Source: Pseudomonas silvicola (lineage in GTDB: Bacteria; Pseudomonadota; Gammaproteobacteria; Pseudomonadales; Pseudomonadaceae). From it: a stretch of DNA of 64,000 nucleotides. This document shows, piece after piece, positions 7,602 through 16,879 of this stretch. Within the stretch, counting starts at the first letter, position 1. Each line of letters starts with the position of its first letter. The notes under the pieces were generated by a model. That model had not been told where the DNA came from. It searched no databases and worked only from the letters and a program-made list of their open reading frames with translations. The stretch lies in NCBI RefSeq assembly GCF_026651855.1, contig NZ_CP093280.1, positions 3,078,001-3,142,000 on the forward strand, in the 5' to 3' direction. A program made the position numbers and the translations under genes.

Positions 7602-8639
7602 TCAACCGCTACCCCGTTCAACGATGCAAAACCCCATATCAACTGCGCCTCCTTCAAGATTCTTCCCTTCCACCCTAGCCATTATCTGCGATGCGACCAG
7701 TCGGCCGATTTCCACACCCTCAACCCTGACGGTGGTCAATGCAGGGTTGGCTGCAACTGCAAAGTCCGAGTCGCCAAAACCGATGATCGCGAGCTGCTCA
7801 GGTACCGAGATTCCTTGAGCATTGGCCTCGGCCAGCGCACCTAACGCCACGACATCGGTGGCGCAGAACACGCAGTCCAGATCCGGATGTTGTGTCAGCA
7901 ATTCACGCAAGCCTTCGCGGCCATGGATCATCTTTGAGGGCGATATGAATCCGTGGGTCGGCACGTTCATCGAGGGTGTACCCATGCCCAAGGCGCTGGC
8001 CGCATCGATGAATCCTTGCCCCCTGGCAATGGCGCGTGGGTCGTTGGACGAAGTGATGACAGCAGGACGCTTGCGCCCTTTGTCGTGCAGGTAGCGGGCT
8101 ACTGCGGCTCCCGCGTCGATATGCGAGAAGCCCACCAGCATGTCGATTGGCGAATCGCTCATGTCCCAGGTCTCAACGATGGGAATCCCGCTGGCGCGCA
8201 GGCGATGGCGACCTGCTTCGGATTCCAGCACCCCCATCAACACGATGCCTTCGGGCCGCCGGGCGATCACCGCGTCGATCAAACGGTCTTCCCTGGCCTG
8301 ATCGAAGCTGCGTTGCCCAATGATGACCTGGTACCCGGCTTCGGCGAACGCTTCGGTCATGGCCTGAATGGCGACAATGAAAATGGAGCCTGCTGTGAGG
8401 GCAGGGGACAGGCAAGCGATCAAGCGGCTGCGATTGGATTTGAGACCGCCAGCGAGCAGGTTGGGGACGTAGCCTGCGCTCAATGCCGCTGCCTTGACCC
8501 GCTCCTGCGTTTCGACGGAAACCATTTTGGGGTTGTTCAGCGCCCGTGACGCGGTGATGGTCGAAACGCCTGCAAGCCTGGCGACATCCGCCAGCGTCAC
8601 CGTTCCGGGCCGTTTTGTCGTTGTTTTAAGGTCGTTCAA
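7602..8639 (-). CDS. LacI/GntR-type transcriptional repressor of the sugar-acid locus
   Basis: The 345-aa protein has the LacI helix-turn-helix at residues 14-60 (TLADVARLAGVSTITASRAL then NNPKMVSVETQERV, hinge AAALSAGYVPN). A periplasmic-binding-protein-like sensor domain follows (IVLMGVLESEAGR, CVFCATDVVALGALAEA). This arrangement is typical of GntR/GbsR-like repressors that bind sugar acids. The TTG start at 8639 is preceded by GAGAGG at 5 nt. It is divergent from the dehydrogenase/aldolase operon. Two palindromes with ATCGAT centres in the shared promoter region, and a third before the downstream carrier/PDH operon, are its likely operators. The inducer is probably a sugar acid or a pathway 2-keto intermediate; this is inferred. 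Confidence 0.92.
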   Translation of the reverse strand: MNDLKTTTKRPGTVTLADVARLAGVSTITASRALNNPKMVSVETQERVKAAALSAGYVPNLLAGGLKSNRSRLIACLSPALTAGSIFIVAIQAMTEAFAEAGYQVIIGQRSFDQAREDRLIDAVIARRPEGIVLMGVLESEAGRHRLRASGIPIVETWDMSDSPIDMLVGFSHIDAGAAVARYLHDKGRKRPAVITSSNDPRAIARGQGFIDAASALGMGTPSMNVPTHGFISPSKMIHGREGLRELLTQHPDLDCVFCATDVVALGALAEANAQGISVPEQLAIIGFGDSDFAVAANPALTTVRVEGVEIGRLVASQIMARVEGKNLEGGAVDMGFCIVERGSG

Positions 8640-8723
8640 TCCTGCCTCTCTTCACGCGATTTGCCAGGTGAGAATCCACGGCAATGGCGTGGAGTTTAGC
8701 ACTGCCAATCGTCGGTAAAGATG

Positions 8724-8752
8724 TTGACAGGTAAAAATGATATCGATATCGT
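8724..8752 (+). promoter_or_regulatory. Predicted sigma-70 promoter of the sugar-acid operon
   Basis: A perfect TTGACA -35 box (8724-8729) is followed after 17 nt by TATCGT (8747-8752) as a weak -10. The -10 overlaps the first LacI-type palindrome, consistent with repression by steric block. The first gene starts at 8854. Confidence 0.55.
8738..8751. promoter_or_regulatory. Predicted LacI operator 1
   Basis: TGATATCGATATCG contains a perfect 12-bp palindrome (8739-8750) with an ATCGAT core. Its centre is exactly 21 bp from that of operator 2, two helical turns, which favours cooperative dimer binding on one DNA face. Confidence 0.65.
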
Positions 8753-8758
8753 CCGACC

Positions 8759-8772
8759 TGACATCGATGTCA
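8759..8772. promoter_or_regulatory. Predicted LacI operator 2
   Basis: TGACATCGATGTCA is a perfect 14-bp palindrome in the lacI-type/dehydrogenase intergenic region, just downstream of the predicted -10. It shares the TGAYATCGATRTCA pattern with the site at 12614. Confidence 0.7.
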
Positions 8773-8853
8773 TCAAACAAAAACAACAGCTGTTCGACGT
8801 ATGGCTTTTTGAGCAAACACGCCCTTGGCACTGCTCACCAACGGAGAAATCGC

Positions 8854-9822
8854 ATGACACGAAAAACAATATTGGCGACCCAGCCACTGGACGCCTACGC
8901 CACCGCGGCGTTCACCGACGTCGGTGAACTGATCATTGCCACCGACCTCAGCGAGGCGGGCTTGATCAAGGCTGTCAAAGGTATCGACGCCCTGGTTGTC
9001 AGGGGCGCAGTGCCCATCACCGAAGCCATCATTGAACACGCTCGTCCCACGCTGAAGGTCATTGGCCGTACCGGGGTCGGTTACGACACTATCGATGTCG
9101 CGGCCGCCACGCGCGCAGGTATTGCCGTAATCAACACGCCGGGCGTGGGTTCTCGCGCAGTGGCAGAGGCGGCCATGGCCAACATGCTGGCGTTGTGCAA
9201 ACTGATCACTCATTGGGACCACGAACTCAAGAGCGGCAATTGGAATGCTCGCTACGGCCTGCAGAATCGCGACCTCGATGAGAAGACCCTGGGCATCGTC
9301 GGCTTGGGCCAGATAGGCCAATTGCTGGCCGAGATGGCACGTCCGTTTAACATGACGATCGTCGCCCATGATCCAGGTCTTACGCCTGAGCGCGGTCGTG
9401 AGTTGGGGGTTGAGCTGGTCAGCCTGGAGGATTTGCTGGGGCGTTCGGATTTCGTCTCCCTGCATTGCCCGCTGATTCCACAGACCCGTGGCCTGATCAA
9501 CCGCGAGCGGATGGCCCTGATGAAGCCGGGCGCTTACTTGATCAACCTGGCGCGTGGGGCGGTGATCGAGAGCCTTGACGTGCTTCACGAAGGCTTGCAG
9601 AGCGGTCAACTGGGCGGGGTGGCGCTCGACGTCTTCGACCCTGCGCCACCAGACATCAACCACCCGATCTTCACCTTCAAGAATTGCCTGACCTCACCGC
9701 ATTCGATGGCCACGTCGGAATGCGCTATGAACCGCATCTTCCGTTCGATGACCCGCGACATGCTGGCGGTGCTCAATGGTGAGCCCCCGCAGTTCGTCGT
9801 TAACCCCACCAGCTTGCAGTGA
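8854..9822 (+). CDS. D-2-hydroxyacid dehydrogenase (NAD-dependent)
   Basis: This 322-aa protein of the D-isomer 2-hydroxyacid dehydrogenase family interconverts 2-hydroxy and 2-keto acids with NAD(P). The NAD-binding motif GLGQIG is in TLGIVGLGQIGQLLAE near residue 150. The substrate Arg is in NLARGAV and the catalytic His in SPHSMATSE near the C-terminus. ATG 8854 is preceded by GGAG at suitable spacing; the longer frame from 8737 would run through the promoter and operators and is rejected. It is the first gene of an operon with aldolase, reductase and lactonase, so it probably handles a sugar-acid-derived 2-keto acid or hydroxypyruvate. Confidence 0.9.
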   Translation: MTRKTILATQPLDAYATAAFTDVGELIIATDLSEAGLIKAVKGIDALVVRGAVPITEAIIEHARPTLKVIGRTGVGYDTIDVAAATRAGIAVINTPGVGSRAVAEAAMANMLALCKLITHWDHELKSGNWNARYGLQNRDLDEKTLGIVGLGQIGQLLAEMARPFNMTIVAHDPGLTPERGRELGVELVSLEDLLGRSDFVSLHCPLIPQTRGLINRERMALMKPGAYLINLARGAVIESLDVLHEGLQSGQLGGVALDVFDPAPPDINHPIFTFKNCLTSPHSMATSECAMNRIFRSMTRDMLAVLNGEPPQFVVNPTSLQ

Positions 9823-9831
9823 GGCGCGGAA

Positions 9832-10596
9832 ATGCTCAAAGCCAATAGTTTCAAAGCTGGCCTCGCTCGTGATGAACATCAGTTCGGATTGTGGTGCTCG
9901 CTGGCCAGCAACATCACCACCGAAATCCTCGCCGGTGCCGGGTATGACTGGTTGACTGTGGACATGGAACATTCGCCTTTCGACCTGTTCAGCGTGCTGG
10001 GTCAGCTGCAAGCCATTGCCGCCTATGACGTGGAGGCTTTGGTTCGCCTGCCCAGCGCCGACGCGACGCTGATCAAGCAGTTGCTGGACCTAGGCGCGCG
10101 GTCGCTGGTCTTCCCGAATATCGAAAGTGCGCAACAGGCTGTGGACATCGTTTCGGCGACGCGTTACCCGCCTCACGGTATACGAGGCATGGCGGCGATC
10201 CAGCGTGCCAACCGTTATGGGCGGGTGCCGGGCTACGTGCAGAACGCCGTGAACGACCTGTGCTTGTTGATGCAGGTCGAGTCCGCCGAAGGGGTCGCCC
10301 AGGCGGCAGACATCGCCGGTGTCGACGGGGTCGACGGTATCTTCATTGGCCCGAACGACCTGGCGGCCAGCCTGGGCTTCATTGGTCGTGCCGATGAGCC
10401 TGTGGTGCAGGACGCCATTGCGCAGACTATCGCCGCCACCCGCAGGCAAGGCAAGGCCGTGGGCATTCTCGCACCCAACGAAACGGTGGCCCGGCGTTAC
10501 CTGGACATGGGCTGCTCGATGGTGGGCGTGGGCAGTGACCAAGGCCTGCTCATTCGCGCCGCGGATGATCTGATCGCCAAATTTCGCTCCGCCTAG
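9832..10596 (+). CDS. HpcH/HpaI-family class II aldolase (2-keto-3-deoxy acid aldolase)
   Basis: The 254-aa protein has all family marks: VDMEHSPFD near residue 45, the Arg in ALVRLPSAD, GIRGMAAIQRANRYG, the metal-binding Glu in QVESAEGV and IFIGPNDLAASLG near 170. These enzymes cleave 2-keto-3-deoxy or 4-hydroxy-2-keto acids to pyruvate and an aldehyde; 2-keto-3-deoxyglucarate gives tartronate semialdehyde. The next gene is a tartronate-semialdehyde-reductase-like enzyme, which fits that product. It begins 9 bp after the dehydrogenase stop. The exact substrate is not decided by sequence. Confidence 0.92.
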   Translation: MLKANSFKAGLARDEHQFGLWCSLASNITTEILAGAGYDWLTVDMEHSPFDLFSVLGQLQAIAAYDVEALVRLPSADATLIKQLLDLGARSLVFPNIESAQQAVDIVSATRYPPHGIRGMAAIQRANRYGRVPGYVQNAVNDLCLLMQVESAEGVAQAADIAGVDGVDGIFIGPNDLAASLGFIGRADEPVVQDAIAQTIAATRRQGKAVGILAPNETVARRYLDMGCSMVGVGSDQGLLIRAADDLIAKFRSA

Positions 10597-10650
10597 ACGG
10601 CTCGGCGGCCCTTAGCCGCCACTCAACAAGAACAACTGGAGAACCAGCGC

Positions 10651-11550
10651 ATGACAGAGCAACTCAACCTCGGTTTCATCGGCCTCGGCATCATGGGCAC
10701 GCCCATGGCCGAGCATTTGATTGCAGCGGGTCATCGGCTGTACGTCCAGACCCTGGGGCCTATGCCGCAAAGCGTCGTGGACGCAGGCGCGACCGTCTGC
10801 GCGAATGGGGCGGAGGTGGCGCGCAATGCCGACATTATTTTCATCATGGTGCCGGATACGCCCCACGTCGAAAGCGTGCTGTTCGACCCGCAGGGCGTGG
10901 CTGAAGGATTGGCCGACGGGCGTGGCAAGGTGGTGGTCGACATGAGTTCGATTTCTCCGCTGGCCACCAAAGGCTTTGCCGAGCGCATCCGCCAATTGGG
11001 CGTCGACTACCTCGATGCACCGGTGTCCGGTGGTGAAGTCGGTGCGCGTAATGCAACGCTGACCATTATGGTCGGAGGTGACGAAGCGGTGTTTGGGCGG
11101 GTTCGTCCACTGTTCGAACTGATGGGCAAGAACATTACTCTGGTCGGTGGCAATGGCGATGGTCAGACGTGCAAAGTGGCGAATCAGATCATCGTCGCGC
11201 TGAATATTCAGGCGGTGTCCGAAGCCCTGTTGTTTGCTTCAAAGGCCGGGGCCGACCCGGTGCGCGTGCGGTCCGCGCTGATGGGGGGCTTTGCCTCGTC
11301 GAAGATTCTGGAAGTGCATGCCGAGCGTATGCTCAAGCGCACCTTTGCGCCTGGTTTCCGCATTGACCTGCACCAGAAAGACCTCAATCTGGCCTTGCAG
11401 TCGGCCAAGGCGATGAAGCTGTCGTTGCCCAACACTTCAACGGTGCAGGAGCTGTTCAACGCCTGCAGCGCCCACGGCTTGGGTGATCTGGACCATTCAG
11501 CGCTGTGCCAGGCGGTCGAAATGCTGGCGGCGCACCCGATCGCTCAATAA
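10651..11550 (+). CDS. 2-hydroxy-3-oxopropionate (tartronate semialdehyde) reductase-like dehydrogenase
   Basis: This 299-aa beta-hydroxyacid dehydrogenase has the Rossmann motif GLGIMGTPMAEHL near residue 10. The substrate motif DAPVSGGEVGARNATLTIMV lies near 120 and the catalytic Lys in QTCKVANQII near 173. The family includes GarR, GlxR and 3-hydroxyisobutyrate dehydrogenase. Its position after an HpcH aldolase favours reduction of tartronate semialdehyde to D-glycerate. A small hairpin (10604-10620, GGCGGC/GCCGCC) without a T run lies in the 54-bp gap before it and may stabilise or attenuate the message. Confidence 0.88.
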   Translation: MTEQLNLGFIGLGIMGTPMAEHLIAAGHRLYVQTLGPMPQSVVDAGATVCANGAEVARNADIIFIMVPDTPHVESVLFDPQGVAEGLADGRGKVVVDMSSISPLATKGFAERIRQLGVDYLDAPVSGGEVGARNATLTIMVGGDEAVFGRVRPLFELMGKNITLVGGNGDGQTCKVANQIIVALNIQAVSEALLFASKAGADPVRVRSALMGGFASSKILEVHAERMLKRTFAPGFRIDLHQKDLNLALQSAKAMKLSLPNTSTVQELFNACSAHGLGDLDHSALCQAVEMLAAHPIAQ

Positions 11551-11653
11551 CCACGAGCCAAGGCGCGTTCGCGCGAGCGCGTTGCTGTTCTTTTATAGCG
11601 ATATAAAGGGCTGGCAACGCTGCTTTCACCGGAACGATTCACTGGAGGTGCCC

Positions 11654-12538
11654 TTGAAACCTGAAATCACCTGCCTCGTGCGTGCAGCAGACATGCTCGG
11701 CGAGGTGCCACTGTGGTGTGACCGTACCCGCAAGTTGTGGTGGGTCGATGTGATGCGCCCGGCGCTGCAATCCTACGACCCCGCAACTGGCGAGCACACC
11801 GCGCAGTTCCTCGGCAACGGCTTGCAGCTGGGGGCTATCGCGTTGCGTGAACAGGGCGGCTTTCTGTTGGCGACCAACCACGGTTTTTATCTGTTCGACC
11901 CCGAGCAAGGCGGCGTGCTGGAATTGATCGGCAACCCTGAGGCCGACAAACCGGGTAATCGCATGAACGATGGCCGCTGCGACCGGGCCGGGCGCTTTTG
12001 GGTTGGCTCCATGCACGACATTCGTCGCGAGCCACTGGGCACGCTGTATCGCCTCGATGTCGACACCGGCTGTCAGGCGATGCTAGGCAATATTGTGGTG
12101 CCCAACGCGCTGGCGTGGAGCCCCGACGACAAGACGATGTATTTCGCAGACACGCATTTGCTGGTGATCTGGGCGTTCGATTACGACATCGATGATGGCG
12201 TCATTTCCAACCAGCGGGTGTTCAAGGACTGGAGCCATCAGGCGGGACGCCCAGACGGCACAGCTGTAGACGCCGAAGGTTATCTCTGGAATTGCATGGT
12301 GGGCACTGGCCAACTGGTGCGCATGGCGCCGGACGGCTGTGTTGATCGGGTGATCCAGACACCCGTGCGTAATCCGACCTGTCCGGCATTTGGCGGTGAT
12401 GATTTGAGTACGCTGTTCTTCACCAGTCACACGTTGCGCATGACGCCTCAGGACAGCGTTCAGGAACCTCTTGCCGGGGGGCTGTTCGCGTTGACACCTG
12501 GCGTGAGCGGCTTGCCGGAACCTAGATTTCGCGGGTGA
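11654..12538 (+). CDS. SMP-30/gluconolactonase-family lactonase
   Basis: The product (294 aa from TTG 11654) is a six-bladed beta-propeller of the SMP-30/LRE family that hydrolyses sugar lactones. Metal ligands are visible in LGEVPLW (Glu), NRMNDGRCDRAGRFW (Asn), NALAWSPDD (Asn/Asp) and PDGTAVDAEGYLW (Asp). The TTG start is chosen because GGAGG lies 5 nt upstream and the family begins a few residues before LGEGP. The in-frame extension back to 11483 would overlap the preceding gene. As last gene of the first operon it should supply the open-chain sugar acid. Confidence 0.88.
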   Translation: MKPEITCLVRAADMLGEVPLWCDRTRKLWWVDVMRPALQSYDPATGEHTAQFLGNGLQLGAIALREQGGFLLATNHGFYLFDPEQGGVLELIGNPEADKPGNRMNDGRCDRAGRFWVGSMHDIRREPLGTLYRLDVDTGCQAMLGNIVVPNALAWSPDDKTMYFADTHLLVIWAFDYDIDDGVISNQRVFKDWSHQAGRPDGTAVDAEGYLWNCMVGTGQLVRMAPDGCVDRVIQTPVRNPTCPAFGGDDLSTLFFTSHTLRMTPQDSVQEPLAGGLFALTPGVSGLPEPRFRG

Positions 12539-12613
12539 AGGCAGGGTTGAACGTACCGAACGATTGAAAGAACCAAAACCGGGACGCCGCCCGAGAATCG
12601 GCATGACTTAATT

Positions 12614-12627
12614 TGATATCGATGTCA
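12614..12627. promoter_or_regulatory. Predicted LacI operator 3, before the carrier/PDH operon
   Basis: TGATATCGATGTCA is a near-perfect palindrome in the 126-bp gap before the MFS gene. Its left half matches operator 1 and its right half operator 2 of the LacI-type regulator at 7602-8639, so the carrier-aceE-aceF unit is probably in the same regulon. Confidence 0.65.
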
Positions 12628-12664
12628 CAACCGATCTGACAATAACAACAATCAGGTGACGAAC

Positions 12665-14029
12665 ATGTCCAGCAGCATCGAAAACGAAGCGGCCTACGCC
12701 TCTGCGTTAAACCGCACATCCAATCCCGACAGCAGCGCCAGCACTAACCCTGGCAGTCACAGCTCCAGCAGCGAGCAGGCCAGTGAGATGGCCGGCGACC
12801 ACATCAGCCCGATGGGTCGTCGGGTTCTGATCTTTGTGCTGCTGGCGTGGATTCTCGACGCCGCCGACAGCACCATCTATTCACTCACACTGCCCATGAT
12901 CAAAGACGAGTTCGGCTTGACGCTCGGCCAGATGGGAGCCATCGGTTCGGTGTTTCTGTTCGGCAGCGTGTTTGGGGCTTTCCTTCTGCCCATGCTGGCG
13001 GAGAAGAAAGGCCGCCGTGTCGGTATGGCGGTCTGCATTGGCATCTTTTCTGTGTTCACCGGTTTGATCGGTCTGGCCAACAGCGTGGTGATGCTGGTGG
13101 TCTGTCGCTTCTTTACCGGTGCGGGAGCAGGTGCCGAGTGGCCGATAGGTGCCGCGTACCTCTCCGAAATGGTGCCTGCTAAAAAACGCGGTTTCGCCAT
13201 GGGCATCATGCAGGCGGGTTATCCCATCGGCTACTTCGTGGCCGGAGGCATCTTCGCCTTGGTGGGCTGGCTGGAAATGGGCTGGCGTGCCTGCTACGTC
13301 ATCCTGTTGGTGCCGGGCTTGTTGTGCTTCCCGGTGCTGACCTGGCTCAAGGAAAGCTCCACCTGGCTGAAGAATCGGGGTCAAGGCGCGGCGCTGTTAC
13401 AGCGTAAACCGCTGAACCTGCGGCAATTGTTCGTGGGTAAATACCGTCGTAACACCTTTATCGCGACCGGTTTGCATGTGTTCGGCGCCATTTATTCCTA
13501 TGGCCTGGTGGTCTGGGTGCCCAGCGCCATCATGATCGACTTTCACATGACCAAGGTGCAGGCCGCCCAGTTCGTGATGTTGTCCTGGGGCATCGGCGCG
13601 TTTGGTTATTTTGCCTCCGGCCCGTTGTCCGATCGCTTCGGGCGCAAGCCGATACTGGCGCTGTACACACTGATCGGGCTGGTTGGGGTGCTGTACCTCA
13701 ATTACTTGAAAACCCAGACGGGCGTCGTTCTGACCGACCTGTTCGTCCCTGGCGTGCTGATCGGCATCAGCCTGGGCGTTGCCGCGATCTACATTACCTA
13801 CACCAGCGAAATTTACCCTTCGCATCTGCGCACGGTCGGGCTGGGGATGTCCGTCAGCGTCGGCAAGATGACCGCCGTTCTCGTGCCGGTGTTGTTGGGT
13901 CTGGTGGCCGAGCACTCATCGGTCAGCACCGCGCTGCTGTTTTCGACAGGGCTGGGTTTTCTGATGCTGCCCATCATCATGGCGGGGCCGGAAACCGCCC
14001 GCCGTCACCTTGAAGACATCGTTCAGTAA
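12665..14029 (+). CDS. MFS transporter, organic/aromatic acid:proton symporter type
   Basis: A 454-aa inner-membrane carrier with about 12 transmembrane helices begins after a Ser-rich cytoplasmic tail of some 50 residues. MFS loop motifs are present: EKKGRRVG between TM2 and TM3, and GPLSDRFGRKP between TM8 and TM9. The segment DAADSTIYSLTLPMI resembles the aromatic-acid/sialic-acid symporter group. ATG 12665 has AGGTGA at 5 nt; GTG 12656 lies inside that site. It opens the operon with PDH E1 and E2 and probably imports the pathway substrate. Substrate class is inferred from context. Confidence 0.85.
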   Translation: MSSSIENEAAYASALNRTSNPDSSASTNPGSHSSSSEQASEMAGDHISPMGRRVLIFVLLAWILDAADSTIYSLTLPMIKDEFGLTLGQMGAIGSVFLFGSVFGAFLLPMLAEKKGRRVGMAVCIGIFSVFTGLIGLANSVVMLVVCRFFTGAGAGAEWPIGAAYLSEMVPAKKRGFAMGIMQAGYPIGYFVAGGIFALVGWLEMGWRACYVILLVPGLLCFPVLTWLKESSTWLKNRGQGAALLQRKPLNLRQLFVGKYRRNTFIATGLHVFGAIYSYGLVVWVPSAIMIDFHMTKVQAAQFVMLSWGIGAFGYFASGPLSDRFGRKPILALYTLIGLVGVLYLNYLKTQTGVVLTDLFVPGVLIGISLGVAAIYITYTSEIYPSHLRTVGLGMSVSVGKMTAVLVPVLLGLVAEHSSVSTALLFSTGLGFLMLPIIMAGPETARRHLEDIVQ

Positions 14030-14083
14030 CCGCTAAGAGCGCAAACAGCGCCCGCGTTCCCGATCCGTGAAAGGAGAGCATTC

Positions 14084-16783
14084 ATGAGTAATCTTTTGGC
14101 CGGTAACTTTCCCATTCCGCCGTTCGGTATTTCACCTGACGACCTTGACCCGCAGGAAACCGCCGAGTGGCTGGACGCCCTCGACTCGCTGGTACGTGAG
14201 GCGGGTGGCGAACGTGCTCAGTACCTCTTTGACAAGCTGGCAGACTTCGCCCGTTCACGGGGCATCAAGTCTGCCCGTACCCGCATCACGCCATATTGCA
14301 ACACGGTGCCGGTTGCCGAGCAGCCGCCGTATCCGGGCAACGAGGCGCTGGAAGAGAAGATCAGCGCCGCGGTGCGCTGGAATGCCCTGGCCATGGTGGT
14401 GCGTGCCAACCGTGCCTACGGCGAACTGGGCGGCCATATCGCCAGCTACGCGTCGGCGGCCGATCTTTTCGAGGTGGGCTTCAATCACTTTTTCCGCGCG
14501 GCGGACGACACCCACGACGGTGATCTGGTGTATTTCCAGCCTCATTCCTCTCCGGGTGTCTACGGGCGTGCCTTTCTTGAAGGCTATTTGAGCGAAGAAC
14601 AGCTCAAGCACTACCGCCAGGAGATCACCGGTAAGGGCCTGTGTTCTTATCCTCACCCGTGGCTGATGCCGGACTTCTGGCAGTTCCCCACCGGCTCGAT
14701 GGGGATCGGCCCGATCAACTCTATTTTCCAGGCGCGTTTCATGCGCTATCTGCAGAACCGCAAGCTACTGGACACCGATGCACGCACCGTATGGGGCTTC
14801 TTCGGCGACGGCGAAATGGACGAACCCGAATCCGTCGGCGCGCTGTCGCTGGCTGCCCGGGAAAACCTCGACAACCTGGTGTTCGTCATCAACTGCAACC
14901 TGCAACGCCTGGACGGGCCGGTGCGGGGCAACGGCCGGATCATTGACGAGCTCGAAGCGCTGTTCGACGGCGCAGGCTGGAACGTTATCAAAGTGGTGTG
15001 GGGTTCCGACTGGGATGAGTTGTTCGGTCGGGACAAGACCAACGCCTTGCTCAAAGCTTTTTCGCAGACCGTGGATGGGCAGTTCCAGACATTCTCGGCC
15101 AATGACGGTCAGTACAACCGTGAGCGTTTCTTCGCGCAAAACCCTGAACTCGCCGCGCTGGTGGCGCACCTCAGCGACAGCGACATCGACGGCCTCAAAC
15201 GCGCAGGCCATGACGTACGCAAATTGCACGCGGCATACCGTCAGGCGCGTCAGCATAAAGGCCAGCCCACGGTGATTCTGGCCAAGACCATGAAGGGCTA
15301 TGGCATGGGCGACTCCGGTCAGGGGCGCATGACCACGCACCAGCAAAAGAAGCTTGAGCTGGACGATCTCAAGGCCTTTCGCGACCGCTTTGGCTTGCCC
15401 CTCAGTGATGATGATGTCGAGGCCCTGAGGTTTTACCGGCCCGCCGAAGACAGCCCGGAAATGCAATACATGCATGCCCGGCGCAAGGCGCTTGGGGGCT
15501 ATCTGCCGCGTCGGCGCCAGCAAGCCAGCCAGGCATTGACCATTCCGGCGTTCGATACGTGGGGTAAATTCACCCTGGAAAGCGTCGGGCGTGAAATGTC
15601 CACCACCATGGCCATCGTGCGGATGTTCGGTAACCTGCTTAAAGACAAGGAACTGGGCCCACGGCTGGTGCCGATCGTGGCTGACGAAGCACGCACTTTT
15701 GGCATGGCCAACATGTTCCGTCAGGTAGGTATCTACTCGCCGCTGGGTCAGAACTATGAACCTGAAGACATGGGGTCGATGCTGTATTACCGCGAAGAGG
15801 TCGACGGGCAGATTCTGGAGGAGGGCATCTCCGAAGCCAGTGCGCTGTCATCGTGGATCGCCGCCGCCACGTCGTACAGTGTGCACAACCTGCCCATGCT
15901 GCCGTTCTATATCTACTACTCGATGTTCGGTTTTCAGCGGGTTGGCGACATCATTTGGGCTGCGGCCGACCAACGCGCCAGAGGCTTTCTCATCGGCGCA
16001 ACGTCGGGCAAGACCACGCTGGGAGGCGAGGGCTTGCAACACCAGGACGGCACCAGTCACCTGGCTGCATCAACCATCCCCAACTGCCGCGCCTACGACC
16101 CGGCGCAGGCGTATGAAGTGGCGGTGCTGCTCAATGAGGGCATGCGCGAAATGGGTGAGCGTCAGCAGGACGTGTTCTATTACATGACCGTGATGAACGA
16201 AAACAACCTGCAACTGGAGCGCCCTGCGCACCTGGATGACGCGAGGCTGCGCGACGGCATCATCAAGGGCATCTACCCGATGCAGGACGGCGCAGCGGCG
16301 GTCGAGCTGTTTGGCTCCGGCGCGATTCTGGCCGAAGTGCTGGCCGCGCAAGCATTGCTGCGTGACGACTGGGGTGTTCAGGCGCGGACCTGGAGCGTGA
16401 CCAGTTACGTCGAACTGCACCGCGACGGCATCGATGTCGAGCGCCGTGGCCGCCTGGGTGAGGAGGTCGCGGACAGTTTCCTGACCCGACAGTTGGGAGG
16501 GTCGCGAGCACCGGTGATTGCTGCCAGTGATTACGCCAGGGCATTGCCGGAGCTGATTCGTGCGCAGATTCCGGGGCGTTACGTGACCTTGGGCACCGAC
16601 GGCTTTGGCCGCAGCGACACCCGTTCGGCCTTGCGTGAGTTCTTTGAAGTGGACCGCCAGTCCATTGTCATCGCTGCGCTCAAGGCATTGGTGGACGACG
16701 GCTCTCTGGATGTCGCGGTCTGGCGTGAGGCCCTGGCGCGCTATCAGCTTGGCGCGATGGGGCCAGCGTCCTGGCAGCGCTGA
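14084..16783 (+). CDS. aceE: Pyruvate dehydrogenase E1 component, homodimeric type (cluster-specific copy)
   Basis: The 899-aa protein has the full length and order of the homodimeric AceE: N-terminal TPP domain with GDGEMDEPESVG near residue 245 and the Asn-bearing VFVINCNLQRLDGPV, then central pyrimidine domain and C-terminal domain. It decarboxylates pyruvate and acetylates the lipoyl group of E2. Pseudomonads normally hold aceE-aceF at a separate housekeeping locus, so this appears to be a second copy dedicated to the sugar-acid pathway; this cannot be confirmed from one window. AAAGGAGAG precedes the ATG. It lies 54 bp after the carrier gene; the next gene is the matching E2. Confidence 0.93.
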   Translation: MSNLLAGNFPIPPFGISPDDLDPQETAEWLDALDSLVREAGGERAQYLFDKLADFARSRGIKSARTRITPYCNTVPVAEQPPYPGNEALEEKISAAVRWNALAMVVRANRAYGELGGHIASYASAADLFEVGFNHFFRAADDTHDGDLVYFQPHSSPGVYGRAFLEGYLSEEQLKHYRQEITGKGLCSYPHPWLMPDFWQFPTGSMGIGPINSIFQARFMRYLQNRKLLDTDARTVWGFFGDGEMDEPESVGALSLAARENLDNLVFVINCNLQRLDGPVRGNGRIIDELEALFDGAGWNVIKVVWGSDWDELFGRDKTNALLKAFSQTVDGQFQTFSANDGQYNRERFFAQNPELAALVAHLSDSDIDGLKRAGHDVRKLHAAYRQARQHKGQPTVILAKTMKGYGMGDSGQGRMTTHQQKKLELDDLKAFRDRFGLPLSDDDVEALRFYRPAEDSPEMQYMHARRKALGGYLPRRRQQASQALTIPAFDTWGKFTLESVGREMSTTMAIVRMFGNLLKDKELGPRLVPIVADEARTFGMANMFRQVGIYSPLGQNYEPEDMGSMLYYREEVDGQILEEGISEASALSSWIAAATSYSVHNLPMLPFYIYYSMFGFQRVGDIIWAAADQRARGFLIGATSGKTTLGGEGLQHQDGTSHLAASTIPNCRAYDPAQAYEVAVLLNEGMREMGERQQDVFYYMTVMNENNLQLERPAHLDDARLRDGIIKGIYPMQDGAAAVELFGSGAILAEVLAAQALLRDDWGVQARTWSVTSYVELHRDGIDVERRGRLGEEVADSFLTRQLGGSRAPVIAASDYARALPELIRAQIPGRYVTLGTDGFGRSDTRSALREFFEVDRQSIVIAALKALVDDGSLDVAVWREALARYQLGAMGPASWQR

Positions 16784-16879
16784 ACCTCTGAGCCTCTGAA
16801 GCACTGAGCCGCTACCCACAGGGGTAGCGGATTCCCGGTTAATACAAAAAGGGCGCCTTTGGGCGTCACGGGCGAACTT

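Noticed and set aside
7391-7657. Minus-strand frame overlapping the 3' end of the LacI-type gene
   Set aside because: Overlaps a certain gene in another frame and has no ribosome site or family match.
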